64,000 nucleotides of DNA from positions 7,766,950 to 7,830,949 of the forward strand of contig NC_019872.2 in assembly GCF_002234675.1 (NCBI RefSeq), written 5' to 3'. The translations under genes were made by a program, and so were the position numbers. This stretch comes from Oryzias latipes. Taxonomy: Eukaryota; Chordata; Actinopteri; Beloniformes; Adrianichthyidae. Below, piece after piece: positions 40,276 through 56,100 of the stretch. Each line of letters opens with the position of its first letter. Position 1 is the first letter of the stretch. Under the pieces are notes generated by a model. The model was not told where the DNA came from. It worked only from the letters and a program-made list of their open reading frames with translations, and did not search any database.

Positions 40276-43200
40276 CTACTGTTGACCTGAGAGGTGCGTG
40301 CACACTGGAAATGAAAATTCTGATCCTGTTTTGTTCTCTTTGTCTTTTTGTTGTGTTTCATAGGTATGAATGAAGTAAGTCTGCTTTATTTTTTACTCTG
40401 TCTCCTAAGAGCTTTTTCAAAATTAAAGGTGGCTGCATGGGCACTGCTAAGCCCAAAGGCGGTAGTTCACAGATACTTTCCTAAAAAAAAAAATAATAAT
40501 CTCATATTGAGGACATCATCTTATCCAATTAATCTTTCTAATTTCGTGGATATTACTTCCCTGCAGAAAAAAATGAAAGGAAACAAAAGGCAGTTTTTGT
40601 TTAACTTTCCGGTCCTAAATAAATGCAAGGAAGCTTTAAATTGTTGATGAACACTGGTTGAGTTAATCAGTTGAGCTGAGCAATGAGGCCCTTTAAACCA
40701 GGAAGTTCTGTGAACTATTTGATGGGGAATCAAGATTTTTCATCCCTCCTAACAAACGCTCTAATGAATCAAAACTAATACATTTTTTATTGCACTAACC
40801 ATGACCTGCATGGCATTCTTGCACGCTCCCTCTGCAGTACATTTGAAAGTTTTGCATCCTCTGATTACTATAATCTTACCCAGCCTGCTCATACACTTCC
40901 TAAAAAATACTGAAGAGTAAAGTTAAGCCATGCTTATAGGAAAGTTGATTTTTCAGAGTGTAGAAACTATACAATTCCATTTTAAATGTATTTATTTTTA
41001 TTTGTGCTCTATTCGTCATAAAGAGCGGAGAGCATTTGTTAGAAAGCGGCTAAAGAAAAAACAATCTACCCTGCATGATGCCTAATGGTCGAGTCTGCTG
41101 CACAGCTAGCTGTCTGTCCAGGAAATGTGTGCAGATCTAGATGTTGTTTACAGAACGCTGCATGCTGTGCTGTGCTGTGTAACGTAAAGCTGTGAGGTCT
41201 ACCATTCCAATTTCTGCTTCCCACCTGCTTGACTGCATAGGTTCTGGGTTAAATGCATTCATTTGAACATTGTGCATCTCTTGTTCATATCAATGTATGT
41301 GATTAACATATTTCTGCATTTAAAATACTTTTACTTAAAGGGACTCACAAATGAGTCAAATACACACACATAGGATTACTCTGTAGAAACGCTTTCTGTT
41401 CAATGTTGACAGGAAAATGTCTCAGCTGCAAGATATTTACAGACGTTTACGGAAAAAAATAGTCGTTTCTGTGGTATTTAGAGAGTAAACCAGCTAAAAA
41501 GAACTTTGGCAGAGGGATGCAATGATGAATTGAGTGTAAAGTTATTAAAAATGTTAACCGAAATATTCATGAACAGAAGATAAACAGAAAATAAAGTGTT
41601 GTTCAGAGAGGCGCTGTGTCAGAGCTCCAGTTACACACAGAAGTAGCACATGCTGGTGTTCAGTTCTCATGTCCTGCTTTTGTTTTCTGCCTTCTTCTCA
41701 TTTTAAAGAGGACACGGACTTCTGCGCCTGCCACCTGTACATTTCCGTCGACATCGCTTCATTATAGAGCTGACAGGAATGTCCGATGCACCATAGATAC
41801 GATTAAAACAAACTGAAAAACAGTGTTTATGAAGAGGTCCAACAGGATAAAACGTCATTCTGCACACTGTGTGAATTCCTTTTTGACTCCATGGACAACA
41901 TGCTACTTATATATATATATATATATATATTTTAGCCATTTTCTTGTTTATTTACAATATCTGTTTTAGTTGATCAATCCAAGATATTGTGTTTAGTTTC
42001 CAGCTAAAATGTTATTTTGATGATCCTGCCAAAGTCAAGCAGCATGTAGCATCTAGAACAATACAAAGTAAACCTTAATGAGTTTTCTGCACCATATTAG
42101 TGATCAGATCATCCCCCCATTTGGCTACGTGATGCGAAATCGACGAACGGGAATGCGGCGAATAACCATATCAAAGCACTGTGACAAAAGGTTTTCTCTT
42201 CAGCGATGTATCACTGGTTCAAGTTGTTCAGGATCTGGATTATTGTGGATGAGAAATTAGGCCTAATTTGTGCTCATTTTTCTGCTCTTTAATAATTTTC
42301 TCTATATTATTGTGAAGTACTACAATCTGTCACTAAAGTTCATCTTTTGGTTACTGAGAATCTTTCACCAATTAAAATTTCCTGCTGCCTGCCGTGTTGC
42401 GTCTCCTTTGACTTTTGAACGGAGGAGTTAGAAGTGGCTAAACTCACATTTCACTTTGTGGGTCGGGTGTCACGGAGAGGATCAGAGGGAGAGTTGGGGA
42501 GGAGGGGGGCCCAGTGGCAGATGACCTAATTCACCACTGAAACGGAAAAAGAACAGAAAGTACGTTTTTTTTATTTTTTTATTCTTGATTCCCAAATGTA
42601 CAAAAAAAAGTGAAAAACTGGCTCTGCGTGTACAATTACAAGACTGCTAAGCACAATGAACAGTTACCGTGTTGTATAACTGGAAAAAAAACATAATTAA
42701 GTCACTTTATATGCACAAAAAGTACCTTTCTCTCCCTAAGCGAAACTGTTTTGGTCTAAAAACAATTATGATAATCCGTAAACAACCAGTAAATGGCACA
42801 ACCAACAATCATGCATGCAATACCTGGAGCAGGTGTATCCAAACATTAAGTAAAGAGATATGAGGGAAAAATGTTCAGACTTGACCAGCAGTCTGAACTA
42901 TTTAGATGACGTCAAATGCAAATAAACAATTTTATTGCTATGTGCTTTTCTTGCCTTCACATAGAAAATGAATCCATCTAAATACGGTTTTACCTAAATT
43001 ACTGTCAATGTTTCACATTGTTCATTACCAATTAGCTTCTCGTTGGTAGCATATCTTGTCTGGTTGTCGTTGACATTGAACTCTTTGAAAACAGCCACAG
43101 TCTCTTGCCATTGAGACACAATTGTTTCATGTTTTACTGAAAAAAATATGCAAATTTCCACTTGTTGTGAAAGCGGTGACTCTCACTGTCAACTTTTCTT

Positions 43201-45200
43201 TCCAATTTACAGCTGACATTTTAGAAATGAGCCACAAAGTGTCGCAGAAGGGTCCTGCGACAGTGTTGCCACAGGATTACGAGCTTAAAATGTAATTTTG
43301 CCAACCATAATTTGCTTGAAAAGGCTGTAGAAAACAGTGGCTTTTCATTTGAATCTTTAGGTTCCTGTAAACTTTCTTCTGCTTCTTCTATTTTTTTGGA
43401 AACTCTGGGATTAACATAGAAGTGGGGATATTTGGGCCTCTGTTAGATTAAACTTGTCCCAGAAAAAGTGAAATTGTGCATTAGATCTTGATTCCAGGTA
43501 ATCCTAAAGTAGTGATTAATGCAAATGTTTCTGCATGAAGGGAAAACAAATTCCTCAGAGGAAAAATGTGTGTTTGGAGCCTTCAGCAGATCCCCACTGT
43601 AAAACATGTGATTTAAAAAAAAACAATTTGGGGAAATTGCTTTTTGAGTACGAACCATAAGGAATTTCTCTGTCACACATACGGCATTGGGGATGTACCT
43701 TCAGTGAGAGGACTGTGACCTGTAAAACCTGTGAGCTTTGATGTGTTCCCCTTGTCCTGAGTAATGAAAGTGGCCAGACAGGATGGGTACAAATTGCCAG
43801 TGCAGAGATTAGTCTGTTTTTTTTCCAGTCATTTTATCCATGGAGCCCAGGGTGAAGCTATGACGCTTGTTTTCTTAGTTCAGACAACCAGTTGGGTTAA
43901 CCTGATAACGTGGAAATAAATTGAAAGAGCAGCCCAAAGCAGTGAGACTGAGCACGAACAAAAGTCTATGCTGCCATTGGACAATGGAGATCAAGAAGGA
44001 AACACGTTAGAACTCACATCTGCATTTATTTAGATGGGTCTAAAGTAAACAGGACAAACGTCATATTTGAAGACATTTTATATTAAACCACAAATAAATA
44101 AATAAATACTTTACTGCATGTTTTTTTTATAGTACTGGGAATGAAGACCTGCAGGACTTGAGAAGAAGAACATAAAGATACAGAAAAACAAACCCATTGT
44201 GATGTCTCACCAAACACCTTTTCTGGTATAGAATATGTGCAAGTTAAACTGAATATGTATATAAATTTGTTCCCCTACATTGATTAATGAAATGCATTTT
44301 TTTGCATTCACAAATGTAGAATATCTTTGTTTCCACAAAACTAAAGGTAAACTGAGTTTTTCATCTGTTTTTCATCTGGAATTGTTAGATTATTTTTGTT
44401 GATTTCCAATAGTAATCGTGAGTCATACGGGAAAATGGATGGAAGATCTCAAGGACCAAGGTTGAAGACCACTCTGTTCTGTACACACAAAGAAAACATG
44501 TCAAGATTTCAGGGATTGTGTAAAGACCAACGCAAGACGTCTGCAGCAGATTATGTCTAGGAGGTAAGGTGTTTGTGGAGAGCCCATATGAAAATACATA
44601 CTCCCCCGTTCTAAAATAAGAGCCTCTGAAATCATCAAATTCGTTCTGCGGTTCCCAATGGTTACTTCATAAAGTTAAAAGCAACTGTGTAGTATGATCT
44701 CCAGCTGTAAATGGAACATATACTTTTGGATTTAAAAAATCTGTTCAAATTTCCAATTGATATTTAAACTTTTCCATTACTTTCCAGCTAACAAATGTGT
44801 AAAGCCTACAGGCATGCACACATCCATAAAGACAGAAGCATACAATGTTGGAGTACAAAAAAGAAATCAATTGTGATTATAGTAAAAGGAAAATCCATCA
44901 ATAAAGAAATAAAAACATCTCACAAAAAAGTAAACAAAACCAAAAAACACAAAATATTAGAGTAAATAAATAACACTTAACTGATTTTCTATTTATTAGA
45001 ATTTACACTTTTAGGTCCAATGTGTCACTTAAATAAATAGATTTTAGAAGAAAGCTTTTGTACCAAATTTCCCAAATGTTGATGTTACATATAATTTACT
45101 GTAAGGTTGCAAATTAATGAGTCTCCACAAATATATATTTTATTTTGTATTATACGTATTTCTATTTCTATTAACTATGCGGATTTAATAAAAAATACTA
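40276..45200. other. Gene-free interval between snx12 and the candidate slc7a3 promoter
   Basis: About 4.9 kb without a conserved coding exon on either strand. It contains short A/T runs and a TA microsatellite. Confidence 0.5.
41907..41931. repeat. Short (TA)n microsatellite
   Basis: About twelve TA units in the gene-free DNA after snx12. Confidence 0.9.
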
Positions 45201-45216
45201 AATCCCACCCTCTTGG

Positions 45217-45329
45217 GTTGCATCAGACAGCAATGACGAAATACTGACGTCCTGTTTTGAATGAGCCACAAGGCGGTTAAAGCTTTAGTCGAAGAGTATT
45301 GCGAGAAAGAAACTCTAAAAATTGCATCA
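45217..45329 (+). promoter_or_regulatory. Pair of C/EBP-ATF response element-like sites plus a CRE-like site
   Basis: GTTGCATCA (45217-45225) and ATTGCATCA (45321-45329) are the reverse complements of TGATGCAAC and TGATGCAAT, the form recognised by ATF4-C/EBP dimers in amino-acid-response genes. TGACGTC lies between them near 45246. They lie about 0.4-0.6 kb upstream of the candidate slc7a3 start. Motif evidence only. Confidence 0.3.
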
Positions 45330-45715
45330 TATTCTTCTGCGCGCCTGAACATGCAGCTTTAAAAAAAACTCAGTTGTTCATTTTCTGCTTTTTAACTATA
45401 TTTCAAACAGCGCAGAGGCAGATTTTTAAGCGTGCGAGTTTATCTTGTTCCTTAATGTTTATGTATTCACTGACAAATAAAGTTTGTTGAAAAAAAGTTC
45501 CTACGTTAGTCGGCGTGGGTTGTCCTTATATGGGCATTGCTACTACAGGAAAGTATAAGGTATGCGCGTTCGTTTTAGGGCTTGGCAATATATTACACAA
45601 GCTCGTTGTAGTAAACTTTAGTATAGCTTTTTTTTTTAAAAAAAAAAAAAGCTCATTAGGCTCTGTTAATGATCAATAAATGTACTGAAGTTGTAGCATT
45701 TGCGTAAATCCCCCC

Positions 45716-45880
45716 TTCCATTCATGAATGGAACGCTCCACCCTCATCGGTTTGTTTATACACATCCCACCCCTGATAAAACCCACACAGCCGGGCGGGA
45801 TATTTCATCAGCAAGCAGGCAGAGTAGACCACTCTTCTGGCGTCGTTAATTCATTCTTTGATACCAGAAGATAAAGGAAG
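45716..45880 (+). promoter_or_regulatory. Candidate slc7a3 promoter and non-coding first exon
   Basis: A locally C-rich block holds an 18-bp perfect palindrome (45716-45733), a TATA-like TGATAAAACC near 45773, and a possible 5' exon ending at AAGGAAG/GTACCAG (45880/45881). The coding exon 7 kb downstream is preceded by good acceptor sites (for example TTCTTCTCAG at 52930-52939), so a spliced 5' UTR is plausible. No transcript evidence is visible, and the block could serve another transcript. Confidence 0.33.
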
Positions 45881-48800
45881 GTACCAGTATTTGACATTTA
45901 TTAATAGCCTTTAAATCTTCACACTTGTATGTACGTCGTATTCTTGCAAAAATGTTTATTAAGTTACGCCATTTTTTTTAGAGTTTCACATAGACTGATG
46001 CAATCGTCCTCGTGTCAGTAATAATAGGCGCACACTTTAAAAGAACAAAACGTTCTTCGTCTGTATTTGTTCGTTTTTGTTCAAATTTGAAGCTGTATAT
46101 TTTCATGTTAGTCTCTGAGGACGTGTCACCTTAATCCGCGGTAGTTAACGCTTTAAAGGCGGTTTAATTTGTCATTTGAGCGGGGACTCAGCTGATGTGG
46201 CTAGCCTAGTATCGCGTAATGGAAAAACGCGAAGAGCCTGGAAACTTAATAAGAGCTCACCTCAACTACAGGTTAACAACTGTTTTCTCCAGTCCGTATG
46301 GGCGATTTTATTTTTTAACAAGTAAACGTTTGAATTCATTTTTTCCCTCTCGTTTTAGCCGACTAGCACCACACAGTGTTACTAGTGTGCTCGTGCAAAG
46401 GCGTGGAATGCAACGAGCGATGCTTTCAAAACCCTCCATAAGTGTCGGACAACTAAAAGTCTTTCTAATGATTATTAATGCTGGTATTTCCGTTGGGAAT
46501 GTGTTGTAAGCTTTAAATTAAGCTACCTTGTTTTTAAGCTATCTATCTATCCATCTCCATCCATCTATCTATTAAGCGAATTATCTACACACACCCAACA
46601 TGATTAAAATGAGAAAAATGCTATTTCCCAACGAGGCATAAATACAACGTTCAGAGCAAACTAATTTTATGATTGGACAGATGGTTGTAAGAAATGTCTG
46701 CCAACGTAAAGTTTTTATAGTCAATATCAACTGCGTGCACTAAGTTGGGGTAAATTTTTGTTGTCAGCCTAAGCTTCTCTGTTTTATCCTCTACTGTCTA
46801 AAATAGATTCTAGAGTTTATTTTGTTCATTTTACTGCTCTGTGCAAAAGTGTTTTTAATTTGTCAGACATCTGATAGATAGAAAAATAAAAAATTACTTT
46901 ATGCTTTAAACAAATTTTGTTTAACCACACACACATGTAATATAAAGTAAACCATTGTATTTATTTAAATTAAAATAGCTTTTGCTGTGGCTTTAACGAC
47001 ACAACTATGCTCACTGTGGACTCGTGTTTTGCATATATTTTTTTCTTTCTGCAGATAATTGAAATAAAAATATAGATGTTTTTTATGTAAGGTCAATTGA
47101 ACAACATAAATGATATAATTTCATGTTACAGTGTCCACCTGGAAGAATAGATGCACAATAAAATATTGTTAAATGTATGAAAACTTTATGATTGAATTGC
47201 ACTGTACATAATGAGTTATTCTAGATATTTGCAGATGTGCCATCAATTATTCTTCTAAATTTTTCTAAGTGGCTCACAATGGATTATTTGGTGGGTGAGC
47301 AATTGAGTTGCATAAGAAAGCATGAAGGTTGCCGTTTATTGTAGGTTCCTCATAGGTAATTAATGGCATACCGATTGACAGCTTTCCCATGGATACCCTA
47401 AATGTGGAATAACCAGATTCTTTGGTGTGCGAGTGAGTTATCCTCTTTTGTGCTCCCCTGGACTGTACGGGCGTTGTTGCAAAGGTGGTGTGGTCATGGG
47501 AAAGGGAACAGGTTCTTGGATGTCACATTCCATTTCACTGGGAGAGGACTTTTTTGGCAGGAGAGGTGGTGTCATGCTAGGTGACTTAAAGGGTCGGTCA
47601 GTTCAGTCTCTGCAGTTGGCCTTTCCACAAGTGTGCTAACAGGAGGGGAAAAAACTTCTATTTTTTCTTCTTTTCATAAAAGCGTATTTGGAACAAATGA
47701 ACAGTCCACCCTAAGATGCGTGAAGGCATTTTTGAAAAACGCTCTAACAGAAAAAAAAATAAAGCATTAGGGGGATCACAGATGTTTATGCTGATGAGTC
47801 TGGCATAGTTATGAAGTTGTTTTAGCTTTTAATTTTTTTTATTTGGGGACTGTTTATTTGAGGAGTGTGGGCCTGTTTGAGTAGTTTTTTTTCTGTCTTC
47901 ATAAGTTTAGAAACTTTAACACTGATGGGTTTTTTTTGGGCATTCTTTGCGCGTTCGAAAAGCAGTGTGTCTCAGCATGTTGCTGCGCTTCTAATAGATT
48001 CCTGCTCCTTTGTGACCTTTTTACAGCCAGTGTAGCTAAGCGATGGATAATTCTTCAGCTATGTGCACACTGAAATTACAGTAAATGTAAGCAAATATTT
48101 ACATAACAGCATGCACTAAAGTCACTTGCTGCCATTTCTTGGCATCTTTCATCCTTCTTTTAATCAAACCCACAAATGTGACGCAGTAATTGATAACTAA
48201 TTATCGTAGTACATTTTGAGAATGACGAGGCGCTGTGTGTTTTGGCTTTGTTTATTGTTGGCCCACAAAAAGCTGCATTTCTCATCATTAATTGTTGTTT
48301 GGTGGCAGTCACAACAAACCGGTGTTGGTAAAGATAGAACAAGGAAAAGCAAACAGCTATATGGGTTTAGCAGGTTTGGTACCTCAATAATCCTCTTACA
48401 GCTTGTGGCAGCACTTGCAGCAATGCTAAGTCAAGTAACAAGACCATTATCCCTGAAACCTGTTATAACCGGAGTGCTGTTGGAGCACAGTCTGCCAGAA
48501 GAAAGAGCCTTTCAGTTTTCACACAGAAAACAAAGAAGCAACTAAACAGAATGGGCACGTCAAAGTTTAGATTGTTTTTTTTTTTTAACAAGAAAAGAAC
48601 CACATATATGTAATTACCAGGCTTTCTTCTTAGTGAGAATATGCATGTCCTTGTTCAACCTACTGTACCTCTAACTTGCTTAAATACCTTTGTGTGACCT
48701 GATGTGGTTTTGGGTGAACCCCTGAAGTGATCACAACATCTCACCGGGTGCATTAATGTTTTAATAAATGTTTATTTTAACAACCTGGACACTCAGACTG

Positions 48801-49196
48801 GTGTGCCAGTGGAAAAATGCTCCTAGAATGTCAAACCAAGCGGGAAGCGAGAGTATTTCCACCGTGGACCAGTTTCCCATCAGCCTTCAGAGAGTCGAGT
48901 GTTTATTATTGCGGTTGAGAGCAGCTCTGTGTTGTTTTGATTTCATTGTTTGACAGTAATTGTGTCTCAACACCTAACTGTACATGGCAGGATATACTTC
49001 TTTTTTTGAAATGGTTGGACTAGAAAGGCTTTGATATTAGTTCATATTGTTTGGTGTATTAATAGAAGAATGATATTGTTCAGTAACACTGTGTAATTTT
49101 TCTTTTTGCATCCTGTGTATGTTTAGAAAAAAGTTGAGGGTGGATGGGAACTAAAATTGAATCAGCTTGGGGGGAAAAACAAAATGCAGAAATTTT
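45881..49196 (+). other. Probable 5' part of slc7a3 intron 1
   Basis: No coding exon recognised. Calling this an intron depends on the proposed 5' exon at 45.8 kb; otherwise it is intergenic. Confidence 0.3.
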
Positions 49197-50962
49197 AAAG
49201 ATGGAGAACATTTATATATTATAAAAAACAGCTTTAAATTGCATTTCTGGGTATTTCTTAATCAAATTCTTGTGAATCAGGAGCAGACAAAAAACAGCAT
49301 TGGAAAAAGCTTGTAGTTGTGATGTAGAAGCTACAATCGGCAGGCCACAAGCTCCATGCTCTGCTCCAGTCTGATGCACCCACTTGTAGACGACCAGATT
49401 CGACCTGGTGTCCGGCTCAAAACTGTACAGCTGGATATCTCCAATATTGCTCACTAGGCCTGGGCGAAAAATCATTTGAATGAATTAATTCAAATTTTTT
49501 GTTAAGGGCGATTTTTAAAAAATAACTAAATTGAGTTTTTGTGTAATGGCGCATTTTTGCCTCCCCAGAGCTTCCGTAGCGTTAGTTTCAGACGGCGGTA
49601 TGACAAAAGACAAACAACAACATCATTGCACCACGAAACAGCAAGGGACAACATGGCTACCAGTTGTTTGGAACTGGTTAGTTTGCTGCCACAGATGTGG
49701 AGGAAGAGACCCCCCCCATGCTGCAACATTTGCCCAAAGCCCACCACAGTCAAAGGAGGCAGCACCACAAACCTATTCCAACACCTGAGGGAAACCTTTT
49801 ATTACTGTTCTCCTTCACTCTATGGAAGGGATTCTGTAGCATAATTAAAAATAAAAGTCAAAACCAGAAATGCTTTTTCATTTTCAAAATGAAGCTGCAT
49901 TTTTTTTGACTCAAAATTAAAATGAAAAAACAATCCTTCAAAATGCTTTTTCCTTTGCTTCTTCAACACAGGTTTTTCTGTCACTTATTTAAAATGATAA
50001 TGAAAATAGTATTTGACATTTCATTTTCAAAATGTTCTCTGCTAAATGTGTAGCATAATTCATTTAGAAATGTCTAATTTGACGATTAAAATGGATTAAC
50101 AGAAGTGCTTTTCAATCTTCAAAATGAAACTGCATCAAATGTCTCAGAATTAAAATGAAAAATCAATACTTCAAAATGCTTTTTCATTTCTATTTAAAAA
50201 CCGCTTATTCTGTGTCATAATTAAAACGAAAATGCAAAGAGGGGATTGCATTTTCATTTTAACATCCACCCTGCAAACATCGCATTGCCCATTGTCGCAT
50301 ATCTCAATTCGAAAAAGCCTTTCCAGAGGGGGGGCGGGGCAATGACGTAGGCGCTATCTCCGTGTGTCCGGCTGCTAAGAGACAGACATGCTTGGAGCAG
50401 TGTTAGCGGTAGAGGAGAGGGCTTTGTGATGGTTGTACCTCCTGCTGCCTCATCACCGTGGTGATAAAAAAAGAACCCCACACAGTCACAGCTCTAGTTT
50501 ATATCTTGTGGGACGCAAAAAAATGCGACTTCTCCAGTACCGATAGCAGAACCGTTGAGGTCAGATCTTACGGATACTGCAGTCTTGAAGAATGGAATCG
50601 AGAAAAAATTGGAAATTGAATTAAAAAAAATGGAAAAACATGTGTGATTTAATTTTTAGGCCATATCGCCCAGCCCTATTGCTCACCATTTTTGTTGCAC
50701 TGCTAATGTTGGCTTGGGGTTGTGAGTGGTTATAAGAGGCTCCAAGCTAGCAAGACAGTGTGTAAACAGATGGATGGCGGGAAATGAGGGTGGACTTGCT
50801 CCACTCAAACAGTCCCGCCCATAACTCGGAGGAGAATTTGAATGAATTACTACGGCTTTGAAGGAACTGCCCTAGAAAACGACACTTTAAAAAAATTGGC
50901 TAAAACGGCACAACCATAATGGAAATGCCTTTACAATAGATCAAAAGATGATTCGAGTCAAA
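49197..50962 (-). mobile_element. MITE, copy 5, split by a hAT insertion
   Basis: The left half (49197-49454) and right half (50687-50962) together make one reverse-oriented family copy. They are interrupted at TTGCTCAC, which is duplicated on both sides of the inserted hAT element. Confidence 0.82.
49455..50678. mobile_element. hAT transposon derivative with BED-finger remnant
   Basis: 1224 bp with inverted ends TAGGCCTGGGCGA and TCGCCCAGCCCTA and an 8-bp duplication TTGCTCAC (49447-49454, 50679-50686). On the plus strand, 49722-49796 encodes CNICPKPTTVKGGSTTNL followed by FQHLRE, resembling the CxxC...HL part of a BED zinc finger of hAT transposases. The final histidine and the catalytic domain are gone, so it cannot move by itself. 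Confidence 0.85.
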
Positions 50963-52939
<1,977 letters not shown>

Positions 52940-53141
52940 CTCTAATCTGCTGCTGCAACATTCTGGGACAGCACACCTGCCACTTCCTACCAACACTAGA
53001 GGACCAGTAATAGACCCAAACCCCAAGTCCTTTCAGTAGGTGGTCACAGGTGTTCTTTGTAAACCGTGTCAGTCACACTCACCCACACTAGCAGAGTCAA
53101 AACTCCTAGCCTTCTTTAGCGCCCACTCAGTCCCTGTAAAC

Positions 53142-56100
53142 ATGGCCAGCAAGCTGTCCAAGTTTGGCAAAATGTTGCTGCGTCGCCGGGCATTAGACTG
53201 TTCTGGTGAAGAGACCCGCTTTGCCCGCTGCTTGTCCACTCTGGACCTCATTGCTTTGGGGGTGGGCTCCACGTTGGGCGCCGGCGTTTACGTCCTGGCT
53301 GGCGAGGTCGCCCGGGAGAAGGCGGGACCGGCTATTGTCCTCTGCTTCCTCATCGCCGCTCTATCCTCCATGCTGGCTGGTCTGTGCTACGCAGAGTTTG
53401 GCGCCCGGGTCCCAAAAACGGGGTCTGCGTACCTCTACAGCTACGTAACAGTCGGGGAAATCTGGGCCTTCATCACAGGGTGGAACCTCATCCTCTCGTA
53501 TGTAATAGGTGAGCTGCAATAAATAAATAAAAAAGACCTGGATGATGGACTCCCTGCCTGACCGTTGGTTTTATCCTCACAGGAACGGCCAGTGTGGCCA
53601 GGGCTTGGAGCTCAACCTTTGATAATTTGGTGGAGCAAAAGATCTCAAGCTTCTTCAAAGGCATCATGGAAATGAAGGTCCCGGGAAAGGTGCTGGCAGA
53701 GTACCCAGACCTGTTTGCCCTGATCCTTGTCCTCTTACTCTCTGGTGAGTTTCCTAAACCTCTAAAGATGATACACTCTACAATACATTTAAATACTTTC
53801 AAAGTATTGGTATTAGTTTTCTAAATGCTAACCAAACGGACAGAACAGTTGTTACACAAATCTTGCAGCTAATGTGGCCTGCCCTTAGTGTTAGAAAAAA
53901 CGCCTTTTGCACGGTTGATGTGGCCGAGTGATGGACCATCGGAGCTGTTAAAGTCTGACCTCATCCACCCACATAGCAGGATGTGTTGTTGCTGAGGAGG
54001 AATTTGTTCTCTTTCTGCTTTCAGGGCTTCTAGCTTTCGGTGTGAGCGAGTCTGCGCTGGTGAATAAAATCTTCACGGGTATCAATCTGGTGGTCCTGGG
54101 ATTCGTCATCATCTCTGGCTTTGTGAAGGGGAACACTGCCAACTGGAACCTTAAAGAAGAAGATTACATTACGTTCATAAATGCCACAAACAGCACCCAC
54201 AAGCCTTTGAAGTGAGTGTTTGATGTTGAGGAAAGATTCCAAAGTTTGAATGGGAACTGTGGTGCTAATCTGTTCTCTTTCTGATGCTTAGTGTGGAGAA
54301 GGACTTTGGTGTGGGCGGTTTTGCTCCGTTTGGCTTCACAGGAGTCTTGTCGGGCGCTGCCACCTGTTTCTATGCCTTTGTGGGCTTTGATTGCATCGCC
54401 ACAACAAGTGAGTGTTTTTTGTTTTCTGTGAGAACCTGGTGAAATGTCACAGAAAAGGACCTTCAGTTGCAAACGTAGGATTGTGTGCAACTTTGCAATG
54501 AAAAAAAAAACCTTTTTTTTCTCTGTTCTATCAGGTGAAGAGGCAAAGAACCCCATGCGCTCTATACCTATCGGCATCGTGGCCTCGCTGCTCATTTGCT
54601 TTTTTGCGTACTTTGGGGTGTCCGCTGCCCTGACTATGATGATGCCATACTATGAGCTGAATACCCAGAGTCCTCTGCCTGTAGCCTTCAGCTATGTCGG
54701 GTGGGGTCCTGCCAGATACATTGTGGCCTTTGGTTCTCTGTGCGCCCTGTCCACCAGGTATGGAAGGGAATCCAAATCTTGTCTGACAATCTTTTGAAAT
54801 GAAAATTGTAACACCGGTGCTGTTTTCTCAGCCTCCTAGGTTCCATGTTCCCAATGCCCCGTGTCATTTATGCGATGGCAGAGGACGGGCTGCTGTTCCG
54901 GGCTCTTTCCAAGATGAGTGAACGTACTAAAACCCCCGTCCTGGCAACCATAGTGTCTGGCATCGTTGCAGGTAAGAAGACGGTTGCTGGTTTCAGTTGT
55001 GTAGCTTCCTCATCATCTTGGCTCCAGGCAGCAGTCTGTCTTTGCTGTGTCTGTCTGTCAAGATCTGTCTGCACAGCAGCCTGTCTGTCAAGCTCTTTAG
55101 ATCAATAAAACCTTCTCAAGCAGCAAAAACGGCAGTTTCAGATGTGGAATGTTCTGAGCCCACTGGATTTTTCTAAAATGTGCTGTTCTCCAACAGCTCT
55201 GATGGCTTTTCTTTTTGACCTGGGAGCCCTGGTTGACCTCATGTCCATAGGAACTCTGCTAGCGTACTCCCTGGTGGCCATCTGCGTCCTAATTCTCAGG
55301 TAAGCCTCCTTTTATTTTCCCTAACCCCATTGTTAAAGACCCACTCTGAGGAAAATTGGGTTTTTAAAAATTTCTTGTGGCCTTTTTGTCACGATGAAGG
55401 ACTTGTATAAAGAAATTATGCTCAAAATTGCATTTTGAGAGCAGACAAAAAATGCTTATTGAAAAAGATTGTAGTTGTCACCTAGAAGCTCCCTGCTCTG
55501 CTCCATTCTTATGCATTCACTTGCAGACAAATACATCCTTGTACGTCTTTGTTTTCTGACTCTAAACTCTACGCCTGGATAGCTCCACCATTGCTCACTA
55601 TTTTTGTTGCACCAATAATGATAGGTTGGGGGGTGTGAGGGGCTGTAAGATAGCGGGAGTGCATGTAAACGGATGGGAAGAGGGGGCGGCCAACAGTTCC
55701 GCACATGTCACATGTCTTATCAACTACTGCCGCTCTACAGAAACTTGTGTACTAGAAAACAAAACGGGGTTTTTTCAGATTTTGGCTAAAAACGGCACAA
55801 TCAGGGGGCTACACGGTGGCGCAGTGGTTAGCACTCTTGCCTCACAGCAAGAAGGCCCCTGGTTCAACTCCCCGTGGGGGACGTGAAAAACACAACATCA
55901 ACGGGGGACCTTCCTGCATGCCTGGGTTCTCCCACCGTCCAAAAACATGCTTTGTAGGTTAATTGGTAACTCTAAATTGTCCCTAGGTGTGAGTGTGAAT
56001 GGGTGTGTGATTGTGGACACTCTACCCTGCGCCAGACTGGCGACCTGTCCAGGGTGCCCCCTGCCTTCGCCCACAAGTAACCGGGATAGGCTCCAGCAGC

